A DNA stretch of 64,000 bases from Ensifer sp. Root278 (GTDB taxonomy: Bacteria; Pseudomonadota; Alphaproteobacteria; Rhizobiales; Rhizobiaceae), in assembly GCF_001429285.1 (NCBI RefSeq), contig NZ_LMJJ01000023.1:257041-321040 (forward strand). Direction: 5' to 3'. Position 1 is the stretch's first letter, and each line of letters opens with the position of its first letter. This document shows, in pieces, positions 42,860 through 52,096 of the stretch. Under the pieces are notes generated by a model, which ran no database searches, was not told where the DNA came from, and saw only the letters and a program-made list of their open reading frames with translations. Made by a program: the position numbers and the translations under genes.

Positions 42860-43434
42860 CCTTCACCTTGCCAGGCCTTTGCCAGCGGGGCGATCGGCAG
42901 CGCCAGGAGGTCGATAGCCCGCGCCGCCAGATGGTCGACGATGGCGTCCACGGTTTCAGGTCGATGGTAGAAGGCCGGCACGGGCGGCATGATGATCGCC
43001 CCCATTTCGGTGACGGCGCACATGTTGCGCAGGTGACCGAGATGCAGCGGCGTCTCTCGCGCCATCAGTATCAGCCTGCGGCGCTCCTTCAGATGCACGT
43101 CGGCGGCGCGAACCACGAGATTGTCGGCCATGCCGGCGGAGATAGCCGCGAGCGTACGCATGGAGCACGGAGCAATGATCATGCCCGCCGTCGAAAACGA
43201 CCCGCTCGCAATCGCCGCACCGATGTCGGCGTGATCATAGGTTCGGGTAGCCCTACGTAACAGCGACGGAAGCGCCTCCGCGCCAACCTCGTGCGCGAGT
43301 GTGCGGTGCGCCGCCGGCGACAGGACGAGATGCATCTCGACGCTTTCGATATCGCTGAGCCGCTCGGCGATGCGCACCGCAATCGCTGCACCGGAAGCGC
43401 CGGTGACGCCGAGCACGATCTTCATTCGGGTCAT
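42856..43434 (-). CDS. ubiX: UbiX, flavin prenyltransferase
   Basis: A 192-residue FMN-binding enzyme that makes the prenylated FMN cofactor for UbiD. GVTGASGAAIAVRIAERL at the N-terminus and IIAPCSMRTLAAISAG, LVLMARETPLHLGHLRNM-like segments are diagnostic. It overlaps ubiD by four bases, so cofactor maker and user are translationally coupled. Confidence 0.93.
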   Translation of the reverse strand: MTRMKIVLGVTGASGAAIAVRIAERLSDIESVEMHLVLSPAAHRTLAHEVGAEALPSLLRRATRTYDHADIGAAIASGSFSTAGMIIAPCSMRTLAAISAGMADNLVVRAADVHLKERRRLILMARETPLHLGHLRNMCAVTEMGAIIMPPVPAFYHRPETVDAIVDHLAARAIDLLALPIAPLAKAWQGEG

Positions 43435-44942
43435 CGTGTCAGTCCTCCAAGCCCGAGACCGGCCCAGATCGCATCGACCTGACCGATGACCTCTGGCGAC
43501 ATTTCGAGGACCCGCCCCCAGTCGCGATCGGTTTCGGTGCCTATCTTGTTGGTGGCGTCGAGCCCGAGCTTGCCGCCGAGGCCAGAGCGCGGCGAGGCGA
43601 AGTCGAGATAGTCGATCGGCGTACCCTCGATCACGGTCACGTCGCGGCTGGCATCGAAACGAGTCGCCAAGGCCCATATCACATCGGACCAGTTGCGCAC
43701 GTCGATATCGGGATCGACGGCGATAATCAGCTTGGTGTAGCTGAACTGCGGCAGCATCGACCAAAGCCCCATCATCACACGCTTGGCCTGTCCCGGGTAA
43801 CGTTTGTCGATCGAGACGACCATGGCCCTGTAGGAACAGGCTTCCGGAGGCAGCCAGAGATCGGATATCTCCGGAAACTGCTTGCGAACCAGCGGCACGA
43901 ACAGCCTGTTCATCGCTTCACCGAGCCGCGAGGGCTCATCCGGCGGCCGGCCGGTATAGGTCGAGAGATAAAGCGGGTTCCGGCGCATGGTGATCGCCGA
44001 CAGACGCATGACCGGGAACGGCTCGACCGAATTATAGTAGCCGGTGTGGTCGCCATAGGGACCCTCCTCTACCGTTTCGACGGCAGAGACGGTACCCTCC
44101 AGCACGATCTCCGCATTGGCCGGCACCGAAAGCGGCACGGTCTTCGCCTTCACAAGCTGTGTCCTGCCGCGCCTGAGCAGTCCTGAAAAATTCAGCTCGC
44201 TCAACCCGTCGGGCAGCGGCATGACGGCAGCTAGGATCGTTGCCGGGTCGGCGCCAATAACGACCGCTATCGGCATATCCTGACCCAGCCGTTGCCACAG
44301 ACGGTGGTGGCGGGCGCCGCCGCGGTGCGCGAGCCAGCGCACGATGGCACGATCGGGGCCGAGCACCTGCATGCGATAGATGCCGACATTGACATCCAGC
44401 GGATCATCCGGGGCGCGCGTGATCACCAGCGGCCAGGTGATGAGCGGCGCCGGCTCGCCCGGCCAGCACCATTGGACCGGCAGGCGCCCGAGGTCGATTT
44501 CGTGATCACGCCAGACGACCTCCTGGCAGAGTGCGCGCGTTACCTTTCGCGGCCGCATATACATCGCCGATCTCAATAGAGGCAGCCGATCCCAGGCGTC
44601 GCGCAGCGACTGCGGCGCTCTGGGGTCGCGCAGTTCCGCCAGTTCGGCGGCAAGCGCATCGAGCCCTCCCGGCATCAGGCCGAAACCGCGTTCGATCCGG
44701 CGTTCCGACCCGAAGAGATTGGTGAGAAGCGGGATCGGCTGCACGGCGCCAGAGGCATCGATCGGCTGCTCGAAAAGAAGCGCCGGCCCGTCGTCCGCAA
44801 GCACGCGGCGGTGGATCTCGGTCATCTCGTGCACCAGCGAAACCGGCCGTGAGATGCGCTTCAGGTCGCCCTCGCGCTCGAGCGTATCGACAAATTCCTG
44901 AAGCGTTGCAAAGCCCTGGGACGGGCGGAAGGTCCTGTTCAT
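43431..44942 (-). CDS. ubiD: UbiD, prenyl-FMN-dependent decarboxylase
   Basis: A 503-residue decarboxylase, close to the 497 residues of E. coli UbiD, that removes the carboxylate from 3-polyprenyl-4-hydroxybenzoate in ubiquinone synthesis. GPYGDHTGYYNSVEPFPVMR and the Glu/Arg pair around WLPPEACSYRAMVVSI fit the active site. A Crp/Fnr-type box lies only 35 bp upstream of the ATG, shared with divergent ubiT. Confidence 0.93.
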   Translation of the reverse strand: MNRTFRPSQGFATLQEFVDTLEREGDLKRISRPVSLVHEMTEIHRRVLADDGPALLFEQPIDASGAVQPIPLLTNLFGSERRIERGFGLMPGGLDALAAELAELRDPRAPQSLRDAWDRLPLLRSAMYMRPRKVTRALCQEVVWRDHEIDLGRLPVQWCWPGEPAPLITWPLVITRAPDDPLDVNVGIYRMQVLGPDRAIVRWLAHRGGARHHRLWQRLGQDMPIAVVIGADPATILAAVMPLPDGLSELNFSGLLRRGRTQLVKAKTVPLSVPANAEIVLEGTVSAVETVEEGPYGDHTGYYNSVEPFPVMRLSAITMRRNPLYLSTYTGRPPDEPSRLGEAMNRLFVPLVRKQFPEISDLWLPPEACSYRAMVVSIDKRYPGQAKRVMMGLWSMLPQFSYTKLIIAVDPDIDVRNWSDVIWALATRFDASRDVTVIEGTPIDYLDFASPRSGLGGKLGLDATNKIGTETDRDWGRVLEMSPEVIGQVDAIWAGLGLGGLTR

Positions 44943-44976
44943 GGAGCCTGTTTGTGGCGGCGAATGGCCCTTGTCT

Positions 44977-44990
44977 TTGACGTGGCGCAA
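44977..44990. promoter_or_regulatory. Crp/Fnr-type box between ubiD and ubiT
   Basis: TTGACGTGGCGCAA, 34 bp upstream of ubiD and 79 bp upstream of ubiT. The distance fits activation of ubiT-ubiU-ubiV; the effect on ubiD depends on where its transcript starts. Confidence 0.65.
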
Positions 44991-45069
44991 ACAACCGGCG
45001 GCGGCGGGCGACTAGCATGCGCCGCATCGTCCGATTCCGTCGCTTCGCAGGTAGCCCCAAAAGGTAACA

Positions 45070-45588
45070 ATGTCACTTCCGCTCGCGATCACCGCACCTC
45101 TCAGCTTCGTTCCCATCATCGCCATCGAAAGCGTGGTGCAACGTGTCTTCACCCGCGTGATCGAGACCCATCCCGGCCTCTTCGATCGCTTGGCTGACCA
45201 TGCCAACAAACGCTACGCCTTCCTGCCCTCCGATCTGCCGATCGGCTTTCTCGTCGAACCGGCCGTGCCGCGCATTTCCGTCCATCGCAAGGAGCGCGCG
45301 CCGGCTTCCGATGCCTGCATGGAAGGCGAATTGGTGCTGCTGCTGGCCCTGCTCGAAGGCCGTGTCGATGGCGACGCCGTCTTCTTCTCGCGTGATCTCA
45401 CCGTCAGCGGCGACATGGAGGCGATGCTGGCGCTGCGCAACGCACTCGACGATTGCGAAATCGATCTCCCACGCGATCTTGCGCGGATGAGTGGGCCGTT
45501 CGCACCGCTCGTGCGCCGCGCCACGGAGGAAATCCGCGAGCGCGCACTTGGCCGTGTTGTCAAGGAGGAGGCTCCCCAATGGAACTGA
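45070..45588 (+). CDS. ubiT: UbiT, SCP2-domain lipid-binding protein for anaerobic ubiquinone synthesis
   Basis: A 172-residue SCP2 (sterol-carrier-like) protein matching UbiT/YhbT: a membrane-proximal N-terminus, then VHRKERAPASDACMEGELVLLLALLEGRVDGDAVFFSRDL (landmark around residues 72-110) and SGDMEAMLALRNALDD. UbiT holds ubiquinone precursors during O2-independent synthesis. Its stop overlaps ubiU by ten bases. Confidence 0.88.
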   Translation: MSLPLAITAPLSFVPIIAIESVVQRVFTRVIETHPGLFDRLADHANKRYAFLPSDLPIGFLVEPAVPRISVHRKERAPASDACMEGELVLLLALLEGRVDGDAVFFSRDLTVSGDMEAMLALRNALDDCEIDLPRDLARMSGPFAPLVRRATEEIRERALGRVVKEEAPQWN

Positions 45589-46556
45589 TCTGCCCCGCCG
45601 GCACGCCGGCCGCCTTCCGCGAAGCCGTCGATGCCGGCGCCGACGTGGTCTATTGCGGTTTTCGCGACGAAACCAACGCCCGCAATTTTCCCGGGCTGAA
45701 CTTCTCCCGAGAGGAACTCCGGACGGCAATTGCCTATGCCAAGCAGCGCAAGGTGATGACCTTCGTCGCGATCAACACCTTCATGCGCGCCGGCCAGGAG
45801 ACGCTCTGGCACCAGGCGGTGGACGACGCCGTGGCACTCGGCGCCGATGCCGTCATCCTCGCCGACTTCGGCCTGATGGCCTACACGGTCGAACGCCATC
45901 CGCAACAGCGGCTGCATGTCTCCGTGCAAGCCTCCGCCTCCAATGCCGATGCCGTTCGGTTCCTTGTCGAGGCTTTCGCGGCAAAACGCGTCGTGCTGCC
46001 ACGCACGCTGACGATCGCCGACATCGCCCGACTAGCCAAACAGATCGATTGCGAGATCGAGGTCTTCGCCTTTGGCGGCCTCTGCGTCATGGCCGAGGGG
46101 CGTTGCTCGCTCTCTTCCTACGCCACGGGCAAGTCGCCCAACATGAACGGCGTCTGCTCGCCCGCAAGCCATGTGCGCTACCGCCAGGACGGGCGCGAAC
46201 TCGTCTCCGAGCTCGGCGACTACACGATCAACCGCTTCCCGGCCGGAGAGGCCGCCGGCTACCCGACGCTCTGCAAGGGGCGCTTCGATATTGCCGACGA
46301 ACGCGGTTATGCCTTCGAGGATCCGGTTTCGCTCGACGTGATGGACCATATCGATGCGCTGCGCAGCGCGGGCGTCAGCGCGCTGAAAATCGAAGGGCGG
46401 CAGCGCGGCAAGGCCTATGTTGCCGAGGTCGTCTCGGTCATGCGGCGGGCACTGACCGCCGGCGCCGCCGAGCGGCCCGCTTTGGTATCGCGGCTGAAAG
46501 CGCTTAGCGAAGGCCAGAAGACGACAACAGGCGCCTATGAAAAGCGCTGGAGGTAA
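45579..46556 (+). CDS. ubiU: UbiU, U32-family hydroxylase subunit for anaerobic ubiquinone synthesis
   Basis: A 325-residue peptidase-U32-family protein. Cysteines 169, 176, 193 and 232 fall at the same numbers as the 4Fe-4S ligands of E. coli UbiU, which makes the call firm. With UbiV it hydroxylates the ring using prephenate instead of O2. GGAG at 45565-45570 precedes the ATG. ubiV follows 8 bp later. Confidence 0.94.
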   Translation: MELICPAGTPAAFREAVDAGADVVYCGFRDETNARNFPGLNFSREELRTAIAYAKQRKVMTFVAINTFMRAGQETLWHQAVDDAVALGADAVILADFGLMAYTVERHPQQRLHVSVQASASNADAVRFLVEAFAAKRVVLPRTLTIADIARLAKQIDCEIEVFAFGGLCVMAEGRCSLSSYATGKSPNMNGVCSPASHVRYRQDGRELVSELGDYTINRFPAGEAAGYPTLCKGRFDIADERGYAFEDPVSLDVMDHIDALRSAGVSALKIEGRQRGKAYVAEVVSVMRRALTAGAAERPALVSRLKALSEGQKTTTGAYEKRWR

Positions 46557-46563
46557 TCGGCCC

Positions 46564-47508
46564 ATGACCACATCTACGAGCCCATCCAAACCCGCCTTGA
46601 GCCTCGGCCCAGTCTATTATCTCTGGGACGGCCCCAAGTGGCGCGACTTCTACTTTCGCATCGCCGACGAGGCGCCGATCGCCCATGTAACGATCGGCGA
46701 GGCCGTGTGCTCGAAGCGGCTGCATTTCATCGAGCCGCATGTCGGAGAGGTCATCGAGCGGCTGGAGAGTGCCGGCAAAGAGGTTAGCCTCGCCTCGCTG
46801 GCGCTGGTGACGCTGGAACGCGAAAGCCAGCTCGTGCGCGGGCTGGTGCGTGACAGCACCTACCCGATCGAGGCCAACGACCTATCCGCGCTGCACCTGC
46901 TTGCCGGCAGGCCGCATTCGGTCGGGCCGCTGGTCAACGTCTACAACGGCGCAACCGCCAGGCTATTGGCATCGAGGGGCGCGACGAGCATCTGTCTGCC
47001 GCCAGAACTGCCGATGGCATCGGTGCGCGGCATCATCAAGGACAATCCGGGCCTCGCTTTCGAGATCTTCGCCTTCGGTCGCGTGCCGCTGGCGATCTCG
47101 GCGCGCTGCGCCCATGCCCGTTCCAAGGGCCTGATCAAGGACAATTGCCAGTTCATCTGCGGCGAGGACACGGATGGCCTGACCGTCGAGACGCTCGACC
47201 GTCAACCTTTCCTCGCACTGAACGGCGTGCAGACCATGTCGCACACCTGCCAGGCGCTGATGCAGGAACTGCCTGAACTTGCCGCCGCCGGCGTCTCCCG
47301 GATCCGGCTGTCCCCACAGGACTGCGACATGGTCGCCGTCGCCGAGATCTATGGCGACGCGATCGCCGGCCGGCGCGCCATCGACGAAAGCCTGGCACGC
47401 CTCGAGTCTGTCTATCCGGGAGTCCCGTTTTCCAATGGCTTCCACCACGGCCAGACGGGAGCGGCCTGGGTCAAGGTACCAGCGTCCTTGGCGATCCCGG
47501 CTGCCTGA
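46564..47508 (+). CDS. ubiV: UbiV, U32-family hydroxylase subunit for anaerobic ubiquinone synthesis
   Basis: A 314-residue U32 protein. Cys49, Cys182, Cys195 and Cys199 keep the ligand pattern of E. coli UbiV (a distant first Cys, then spacings of 13 and 4). It forms the O2-independent ring hydroxylase with UbiU. Last gene of ubiT-ubiU-ubiV; convergent with the RbsD/FucU gene 58 bp away. Confidence 0.94.
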   Translation: MTTSTSPSKPALSLGPVYYLWDGPKWRDFYFRIADEAPIAHVTIGEAVCSKRLHFIEPHVGEVIERLESAGKEVSLASLALVTLERESQLVRGLVRDSTYPIEANDLSALHLLAGRPHSVGPLVNVYNGATARLLASRGATSICLPPELPMASVRGIIKDNPGLAFEIFAFGRVPLAISARCAHARSKGLIKDNCQFICGEDTDGLTVETLDRQPFLALNGVQTMSHTCQALMQELPELAAAGVSRIRLSPQDCDMVAVAEIYGDAIAGRRAIDESLARLESVYPGVPFSNGFHHGQTGAAWVKVPASLAIPAA

Positions 47509-47565
47509 GTCGCGGGCCGGCCACACTTCTGCCGGGCGGCGAGGAAGCAACGATGCCGACTTCCG

Positions 47566-48036
47566 TCACATCGCCTCGTCCCAACGGCTGGTGGGCGGCA
47601 CTACGCCCTTGGTGAACAGGAAGCAGCCATAAAGGCGCGCCTCGCCGGTCACGATGACGCAATAGGCGCGTCTTGCTTCCTCGTAGAAGGCGAAGCGCTC
47701 GATCGCGTACATCTTCGGCGCGTCGCCATCCGCCCGTGCGATTTCGGCCTGCACCTCCAGCTGGACATCCGGCAACTCCCCCGCCTTGGCTTCTGGCGCC
47801 ATTCGAGCGGCGGAAGGCTGCAGCGGCGTATCGAGCGGCATGACGGAGAGGATGGCTCTGGCTGCGCGCGCAGCCGAAACATTGGCAATGTGCAACGGCA
47901 GGCCAAGCCGGGTGTTGCGGGCAATCGTGTCGGCCGGAAAGTTCGCGTCGACGAGCGCGATCCGGTCTCCGTGGCCCATGGAGCGAAGCGCGTGCAACAC
48001 GTCCGCATTCAGTGCCGGGTCAACATTCATAAGCAT
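47566..48036 (-). CDS. RbsD/FucU family sugar mutarotase
   Basis: A 156-residue cytoplasmic protein. HGDRIALVDANFPADTIAR carries the family's catalytic His near residue 22, and YCVIVTGEARLYGCFLFTKG ends the fold. RbsD/FucU enzymes interconvert sugar anomers after import. It is the last gene of the sugar ABC operon (about 140 bp after the permease). The ATG at 48036 has AAAGGA seven bases upstream. Confidence 0.87.
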   Translation of the reverse strand: MLMNVDPALNADVLHALRSMGHGDRIALVDANFPADTIARNTRLGLPLHIANVSAARAARAILSVMPLDTPLQPSAARMAPEAKAGELPDVQLEVQAEIARADGDAPKMYAIERFAFYEEARRAYCVIVTGEARLYGCFLFTKGVVPPTSRWDEAM

Positions 48037-48171
48037 CAGCCTATCCTTTCCTCAGCTTGTCTCTGCCCACGGAAATCCGGGCACGAAACTGCGATGCATG
48101 CGGGCCTTATCGCCCCAGCAGCGCGCATGAACGTTTCTCGTTGGTTGGGAGCGGGCGGCAAGCCGCCCCGA

Positions 48172-49185
48172 TCAAATGCCCGTCAGCCGCTCGCGATATT
48201 TGTCGATGATCACGGCGAGGATGATGACGACGCCTGTTATCATCTGGCGCATGAAGTCGCTGAGCCCGAACAGGATGAGGCCGTTGGCCAGAACCCCGGT
48301 GATGCAGGCGCCGAGCAATGTGCCGATGACCGTGCCCCGGCCGCCGTTGAGACTGGTGCCGCCAATGATGACTGCCGCGATCGCATTGAGCTCGAAGCCG
48401 ATGCCTATGATCGGGCTCGCGATGTTGAGGCGGGCCATGTAGACCATGGCGGCAATGCCGACGAGCGCGCCGGCGATGGTGAACGCCGCCACCTTGTAGA
48501 ACATCAGCGAGTGGCCGGCGAGGCGCACGGCCTCCTCGTTGTTGCCGATGCCATAGAGCAGCCGGCCGAACACCGTCTTCGACAGCACGAACCAGGCGAT
48601 CGCGACGAGCACCAGTGCGATCAGGAAGACCACGGGTATGCCGAGGATCATCTGCGAACCGAAGGCGTTGAAGCTCGGCGGGAAGGAATAGATCGTCCGC
48701 GCATCCGTCACCTGAAGTGCTGCGCCGCGCGCGATATTCAGCATGCCGAGCGTGACGATGAAGGAGGGCAGCCCCCAGAAGGCGCTGATCCAGCCATTGA
48801 GGAAGCCGCAGACCACGCCGGTGCCGACGGCCGCAAGGGTCGCAAGGGCTACTGCCTGAAACACAGAGAGATCGGGGATCGTCAGCACCGTGCCGCCGAC
48901 GACGGCGCAGAAGGCGAGCATCGAGCCGACGGAAAGATCGATGCCGCCGATCAGGATGACGAAGGTCATGCCGACGGCGAGGATCAGGTTGATGGTGATC
49001 TGCGTCAGGATATTGGAGATGTTGTTGGGCGTCAGGAAATGCTCGGTGCTGACCGAGAAGAACACGATCAAAAGCAGCAGCGCCAGGCCGATACCGGCAT
49101 CGCGCAGGAGCACCTTCGGCGACCAGCCCGTCAGCCGGCGCGTATCGGCGGTGTCGCTTGCTTGTGTCTTTTCGAGTGCTTGCAT
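48172..49185 (-). CDS. Sugar ABC transporter permease, RbsC type
   Basis: A 337-residue permease with 8-10 helices. LAVGMTFVILIGGIDLSVGSMLAF and NAIAAVIIGGTSLNGGRGTVIGTLLGA are hallmarks of the RbsC/AraH/XylH group. It starts one base after the ATPase gene ends. The sugar cannot be named; ribose, fucose or another monosaccharide is possible. Confidence 0.9.
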   Translation of the reverse strand: MQALEKTQASDTADTRRLTGWSPKVLLRDAGIGLALLLLIVFFSVSTEHFLTPNNISNILTQITINLILAVGMTFVILIGGIDLSVGSMLAFCAVVGGTVLTIPDLSVFQAVALATLAAVGTGVVCGFLNGWISAFWGLPSFIVTLGMLNIARGAALQVTDARTIYSFPPSFNAFGSQMILGIPVVFLIALVLVAIAWFVLSKTVFGRLLYGIGNNEEAVRLAGHSLMFYKVAAFTIAGALVGIAAMVYMARLNIASPIIGIGFELNAIAAVIIGGTSLNGGRGTVIGTLLGACITGVLANGLILFGLSDFMRQMITGVVIILAVIIDKYRERLTGI

Positions 49186-49186
49186 C

Positions 49187-50752
49187 TCAGTGCCTCGCCT
49201 GTTGCTGCTCGCCCTGGTAGGCATATTGCAGGATACGTTCTTCGGAGAATTCCGGCCGCGACAGTTCGCCGACGACGCGGTGCTGCGACATCACCAGGAT
49301 GCGGTCCGACAGCGTCATCAGCTCCGGCAGTTCGGAGGAGACGACCAGCAACGCCAGGCCACGCTCGGCGAACTGGCGGATCAGCGCATAGATTTCAGCC
49401 TTCGCGCCGACGTCGACGCCGCGCGTCGGTTCGTCGAGCAAAAGCACTTTCGGATTGCGCGCCAGCCACTTGGCGAGCACCACCTTCTGCTGGTTGCCGC
49501 CGGAAAGGGTCGCGGCATTCCTGCCCGGCCCGCCATATTTCAGCTTGAGCTCGGCACCGAGCCGCTCCGTCACCGCGATCTCGGCCTTCCTGTCGAGGAT
49601 GCCGGCGCGCGACACGTCCGAGAGAGACGCGAGCGTGACATTGGCGGCGATCGGCATGTTGAGGATCAACCCCTCTTCCTTCCTGTCCTCGGTGACGAAA
49701 CCGATGCCGGCATTGATCGCCTCGCGCGGCGAGCGGAAGGAAACGGGCGCACCCTCAAGACGAAGCGCGCCGGAGAGCGGTGGCTCGGCAGCGGCGATCG
49801 CGCGCAAGAGCTCGGTGCGCCCCGAACCGACGAGACCGGCAATCCCGAGGATTTCGCCTTTGTGCAACTGAAGCGAGATGCCTTGGGCATGGGGCGATTG
49901 CGGATGGCGGAAGTTGACGAGCGACAGCGCTTCTTCGGGGCGCGCCAACGACACCATTTCGCTCGCCATCTGTTGTTGCAGCTTGCGGCCGACCATGGCG
50001 CGCACCAGTTCGTCCTGGTTGGTTTCGGCAATCGGCCGCGAGAACACCGTCTCGCCATTGCGCAGCACCGTCACTCGGTCGCAAATGCGGAAGACTTCGT
50101 CGAGGTGATGGGAAACGAAGATGATCGACACGCCGCGACTGCGAAGCTCGTTGATGATCTTGAACAGCCGCTCGGTCTCGCGCGACGTCAGCGTTGCCGT
50201 CGGTTCGTCCAGTATGAGGATGCGGCTTTCCGTCATCAGCGCTCTGGCAACTTCGACGAGCTGGCGATGGGCGATGCCGAGCCGCTCGACCGGCCAGCAC
50301 ACGTCGATGTCGCTGAGTCCGATGGCGTCGAGCGCGGCACGCGCGCCGGCATGCATCTCCTGCAGCCTGACAACGCCGAGTGCATTGCGCGGCAGATGTT
50401 CGATGAAGATGTTTTCCGCCACTGAGAGATAGGGCAGCAGGTTGAATTCCTGGTGCACGACCTGGAGGCCGTTGGCCTTGGCCTCGCGCGGCGTCGTCGG
50501 CGCGTAAGCGCGGCCGGACAGGTTGATCGCGCCCTCGTCCGGACGGACGATGCCGCAGAGCACCTTGATCAACGTGGACTTTCCGGCGCCGTTCTCGCCG
50601 ATCAGGCCATGCACTTCGCCTGGCTCAATAGAAAGGCTGACGCCGTTCAGCGCCTTGGTGCCGCCGAAGGCCTTCCTGACATCGTGCAGCTCCAGAACGG
50701 GCCGCGTCGAAATGTCAGCCGCATCCGCGCGCACTGATTCCGTGTTCATCAT
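49187..50752 (-). CDS. Sugar ABC transporter ATPase, RbsA type (two nucleotide-binding domains)
   Basis: A 521-residue fused double ATPase. The first domain has GENGAGKST and LVEVARALMTESRILILDEP; the second has GLVGSGRTEL in place of a standard Walker A, as usual in RbsA proteins, and LSGGNQQKVVLAKWL. It powers the adjacent permease. Two adjacent ATGs (50752, 50749) are possible starts. Confidence 0.92.
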   Translation of the reverse strand: MMNTESVRADAADISTRPVLELHDVRKAFGGTKALNGVSLSIEPGEVHGLIGENGAGKSTLIKVLCGIVRPDEGAINLSGRAYAPTTPREAKANGLQVVHQEFNLLPYLSVAENIFIEHLPRNALGVVRLQEMHAGARAALDAIGLSDIDVCWPVERLGIAHRQLVEVARALMTESRILILDEPTATLTSRETERLFKIINELRSRGVSIIFVSHHLDEVFRICDRVTVLRNGETVFSRPIAETNQDELVRAMVGRKLQQQMASEMVSLARPEEALSLVNFRHPQSPHAQGISLQLHKGEILGIAGLVGSGRTELLRAIAAAEPPLSGALRLEGAPVSFRSPREAINAGIGFVTEDRKEEGLILNMPIAANVTLASLSDVSRAGILDRKAEIAVTERLGAELKLKYGGPGRNAATLSGGNQQKVVLAKWLARNPKVLLLDEPTRGVDVGAKAEIYALIRQFAERGLALLVVSSELPELMTLSDRILVMSQHRVVGELSRPEFSEERILQYAYQGEQQQARH

Positions 50753-50867
50753 AATCTAGCCCTTTGAAACGCAGCAATTCCGAACGGGAGCCAATCGCAT
50801 CCCGCGTCCGCTGTTCCTGCCTAAGCCGCACCGGGCGACACCCGGTGCGGTAGAAGCAATCTCTGGG

Positions 50868-51800
50868 CTATTTCACGTCGTCCTTGGTCACGAGTTTGAT
50901 GTCGGTCTTGACCCAGCCTTCAAGCTTGGGACCGCCGGCGACGACGGCGAGCGCCTTGTCGATCGCATTGGCCGCCATCTCCGAGCCGAACTGGTCGACG
51001 GTCGCGAGCAGCTTGCCGTCCTTCAGCATGGGCGCGACCGCTGGCACGTTGTCGAAGCCGACGACCTTGATGTCATTGCGGCCGACCGCATCGAGCGCCT
51101 TGACCACCCCGATCGCCATCGAATCGTTGGCCGCGAGCACACCCTGGATATCGGGATGCGCCGTCAGCATGGTGGAAAAGACGGCGTTCGCCTCTTCCGT
51201 TTCCCAATGAGCCGTGCGGGAATCGAGAAGATCGAGCTTGCCGGCGGCGACCGCGTCTTCAAAACCGAGCTTGCGCTGCGCCGCATTGTCGGCGCCCGGG
51301 TTGCCTTCGAGGATCACGACCTTGCCGCCGGCGCCAAGGTCCTTGGCGAGCGCATCGCCGACCATCTTGGCGCCGCCGCGGTTGTCAGGACCGACGAAGG
51401 CGAGGTCGACACCCGCATCCTTCTTCGCCTGCTCGTCGAGCGAGACGTCGAAGTTGACGACGACGATGCCGGCGTCCATCGCCTTCTTCAGCGGCGCGAC
51501 CATGGCGCGGGAGTCGGCTGGTGCGATGACGATCGCGTCGACGCCTTGGGTGATGAAGTTTTCGACGCCGTTCAATTGGCTCTCGAAATCCGTCTCGTTC
51601 TGCATGCCGATGGCTTTGAGCTCGTAGTCGCCCCGCTTCTTTGCATGCGCCTCTGCGCCTTCGAGCATGTTCTTGAAGAAGTCGTTGGCAAGCGACTTCA
51701 TGACGAGGCCAACGACGGGTTTGTCGGCGGCCATCGCGATCGTCGGGAGCGCAGTGGCAACAGTGAGCGCGACGATAGATGCGAATCTTGAAAGCTTCAT
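50868..51800 (-). CDS. Periplasmic sugar-binding protein, RbsB type
   Basis: A 310-residue exported binding protein with a clear signal peptide (MKLSRFASIVALTVATALPT, cleavage after AMA). The mature chain VVGLVMKSLANDFFKNMLEGAE and VLAANDSMAIGVVKALDAVG follow the ribose/galactose-binding-protein fold. GGAGGAG precedes the ATG at 51800. It heads the operon and lies 39 bp from the first LacI-type operator. Confidence 0.9.
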   Translation of the reverse strand: MKLSRFASIVALTVATALPTIAMAADKPVVGLVMKSLANDFFKNMLEGAEAHAKKRGDYELKAIGMQNETDFESQLNGVENFITQGVDAIVIAPADSRAMVAPLKKAMDAGIVVVNFDVSLDEQAKKDAGVDLAFVGPDNRGGAKMVGDALAKDLGAGGKVVILEGNPGADNAAQRKLGFEDAVAAGKLDLLDSRTAHWETEEANAVFSTMLTAHPDIQGVLAANDSMAIGVVKALDAVGRNDIKVVGFDNVPAVAPMLKDGKLLATVDQFGSEMAANAIDKALAVVAGGPKLEGWVKTDIKLVTKDDVK

Positions 51801-51838
51801 GGGTTCTCCTCCGGTGAAACGACGGTCCTCCAACCATC

Positions 51839-51854
51839 GATGAAACGTTTCATC
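51839..51854. promoter_or_regulatory. LacI-type operator 1
   Basis: GATGAAACGTTTCATC, a perfect 16-bp palindrome 39 bp upstream of the binding-protein ATG. Confidence 0.85.
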
Positions 51855-51916
51855 AAGTGAATGCGAATGAACCGCTTCTGCCGCCAAGAAAAGCGAAACA
51901 TCTCTCTGCTGTCAAT

Positions 51917-51930
51917 ATGAAACGTTTCAT
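51917..51930. promoter_or_regulatory. LacI-type operator 2
   Basis: ATGAAACGTTTCAT, a perfect 14-bp palindrome with the same core; centres are 77 bp apart. A pair so spaced suits repression by looping. Confidence 0.85.
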
Positions 51931-52096
51931 CACGGTGAAATTTGTGCTGGAAGTCGCTATCTGTTGCCGGCATTCTCTGATTTAAAAGGAAGAAACCAGC
52001 CGCCACCCGATACCCCGGGGGCTTGCGATAACGCTTTGATCTGCTGCATGATTTCTAACCGCAGCGGACGCAGAAAATGGGACTGGAGCCGACCGT

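Noticed and set aside
47890-49548. 552-codon plus-strand frame
   Set aside because: Antisense to the sugar permease and ATPase genes; same acidic shadow composition.
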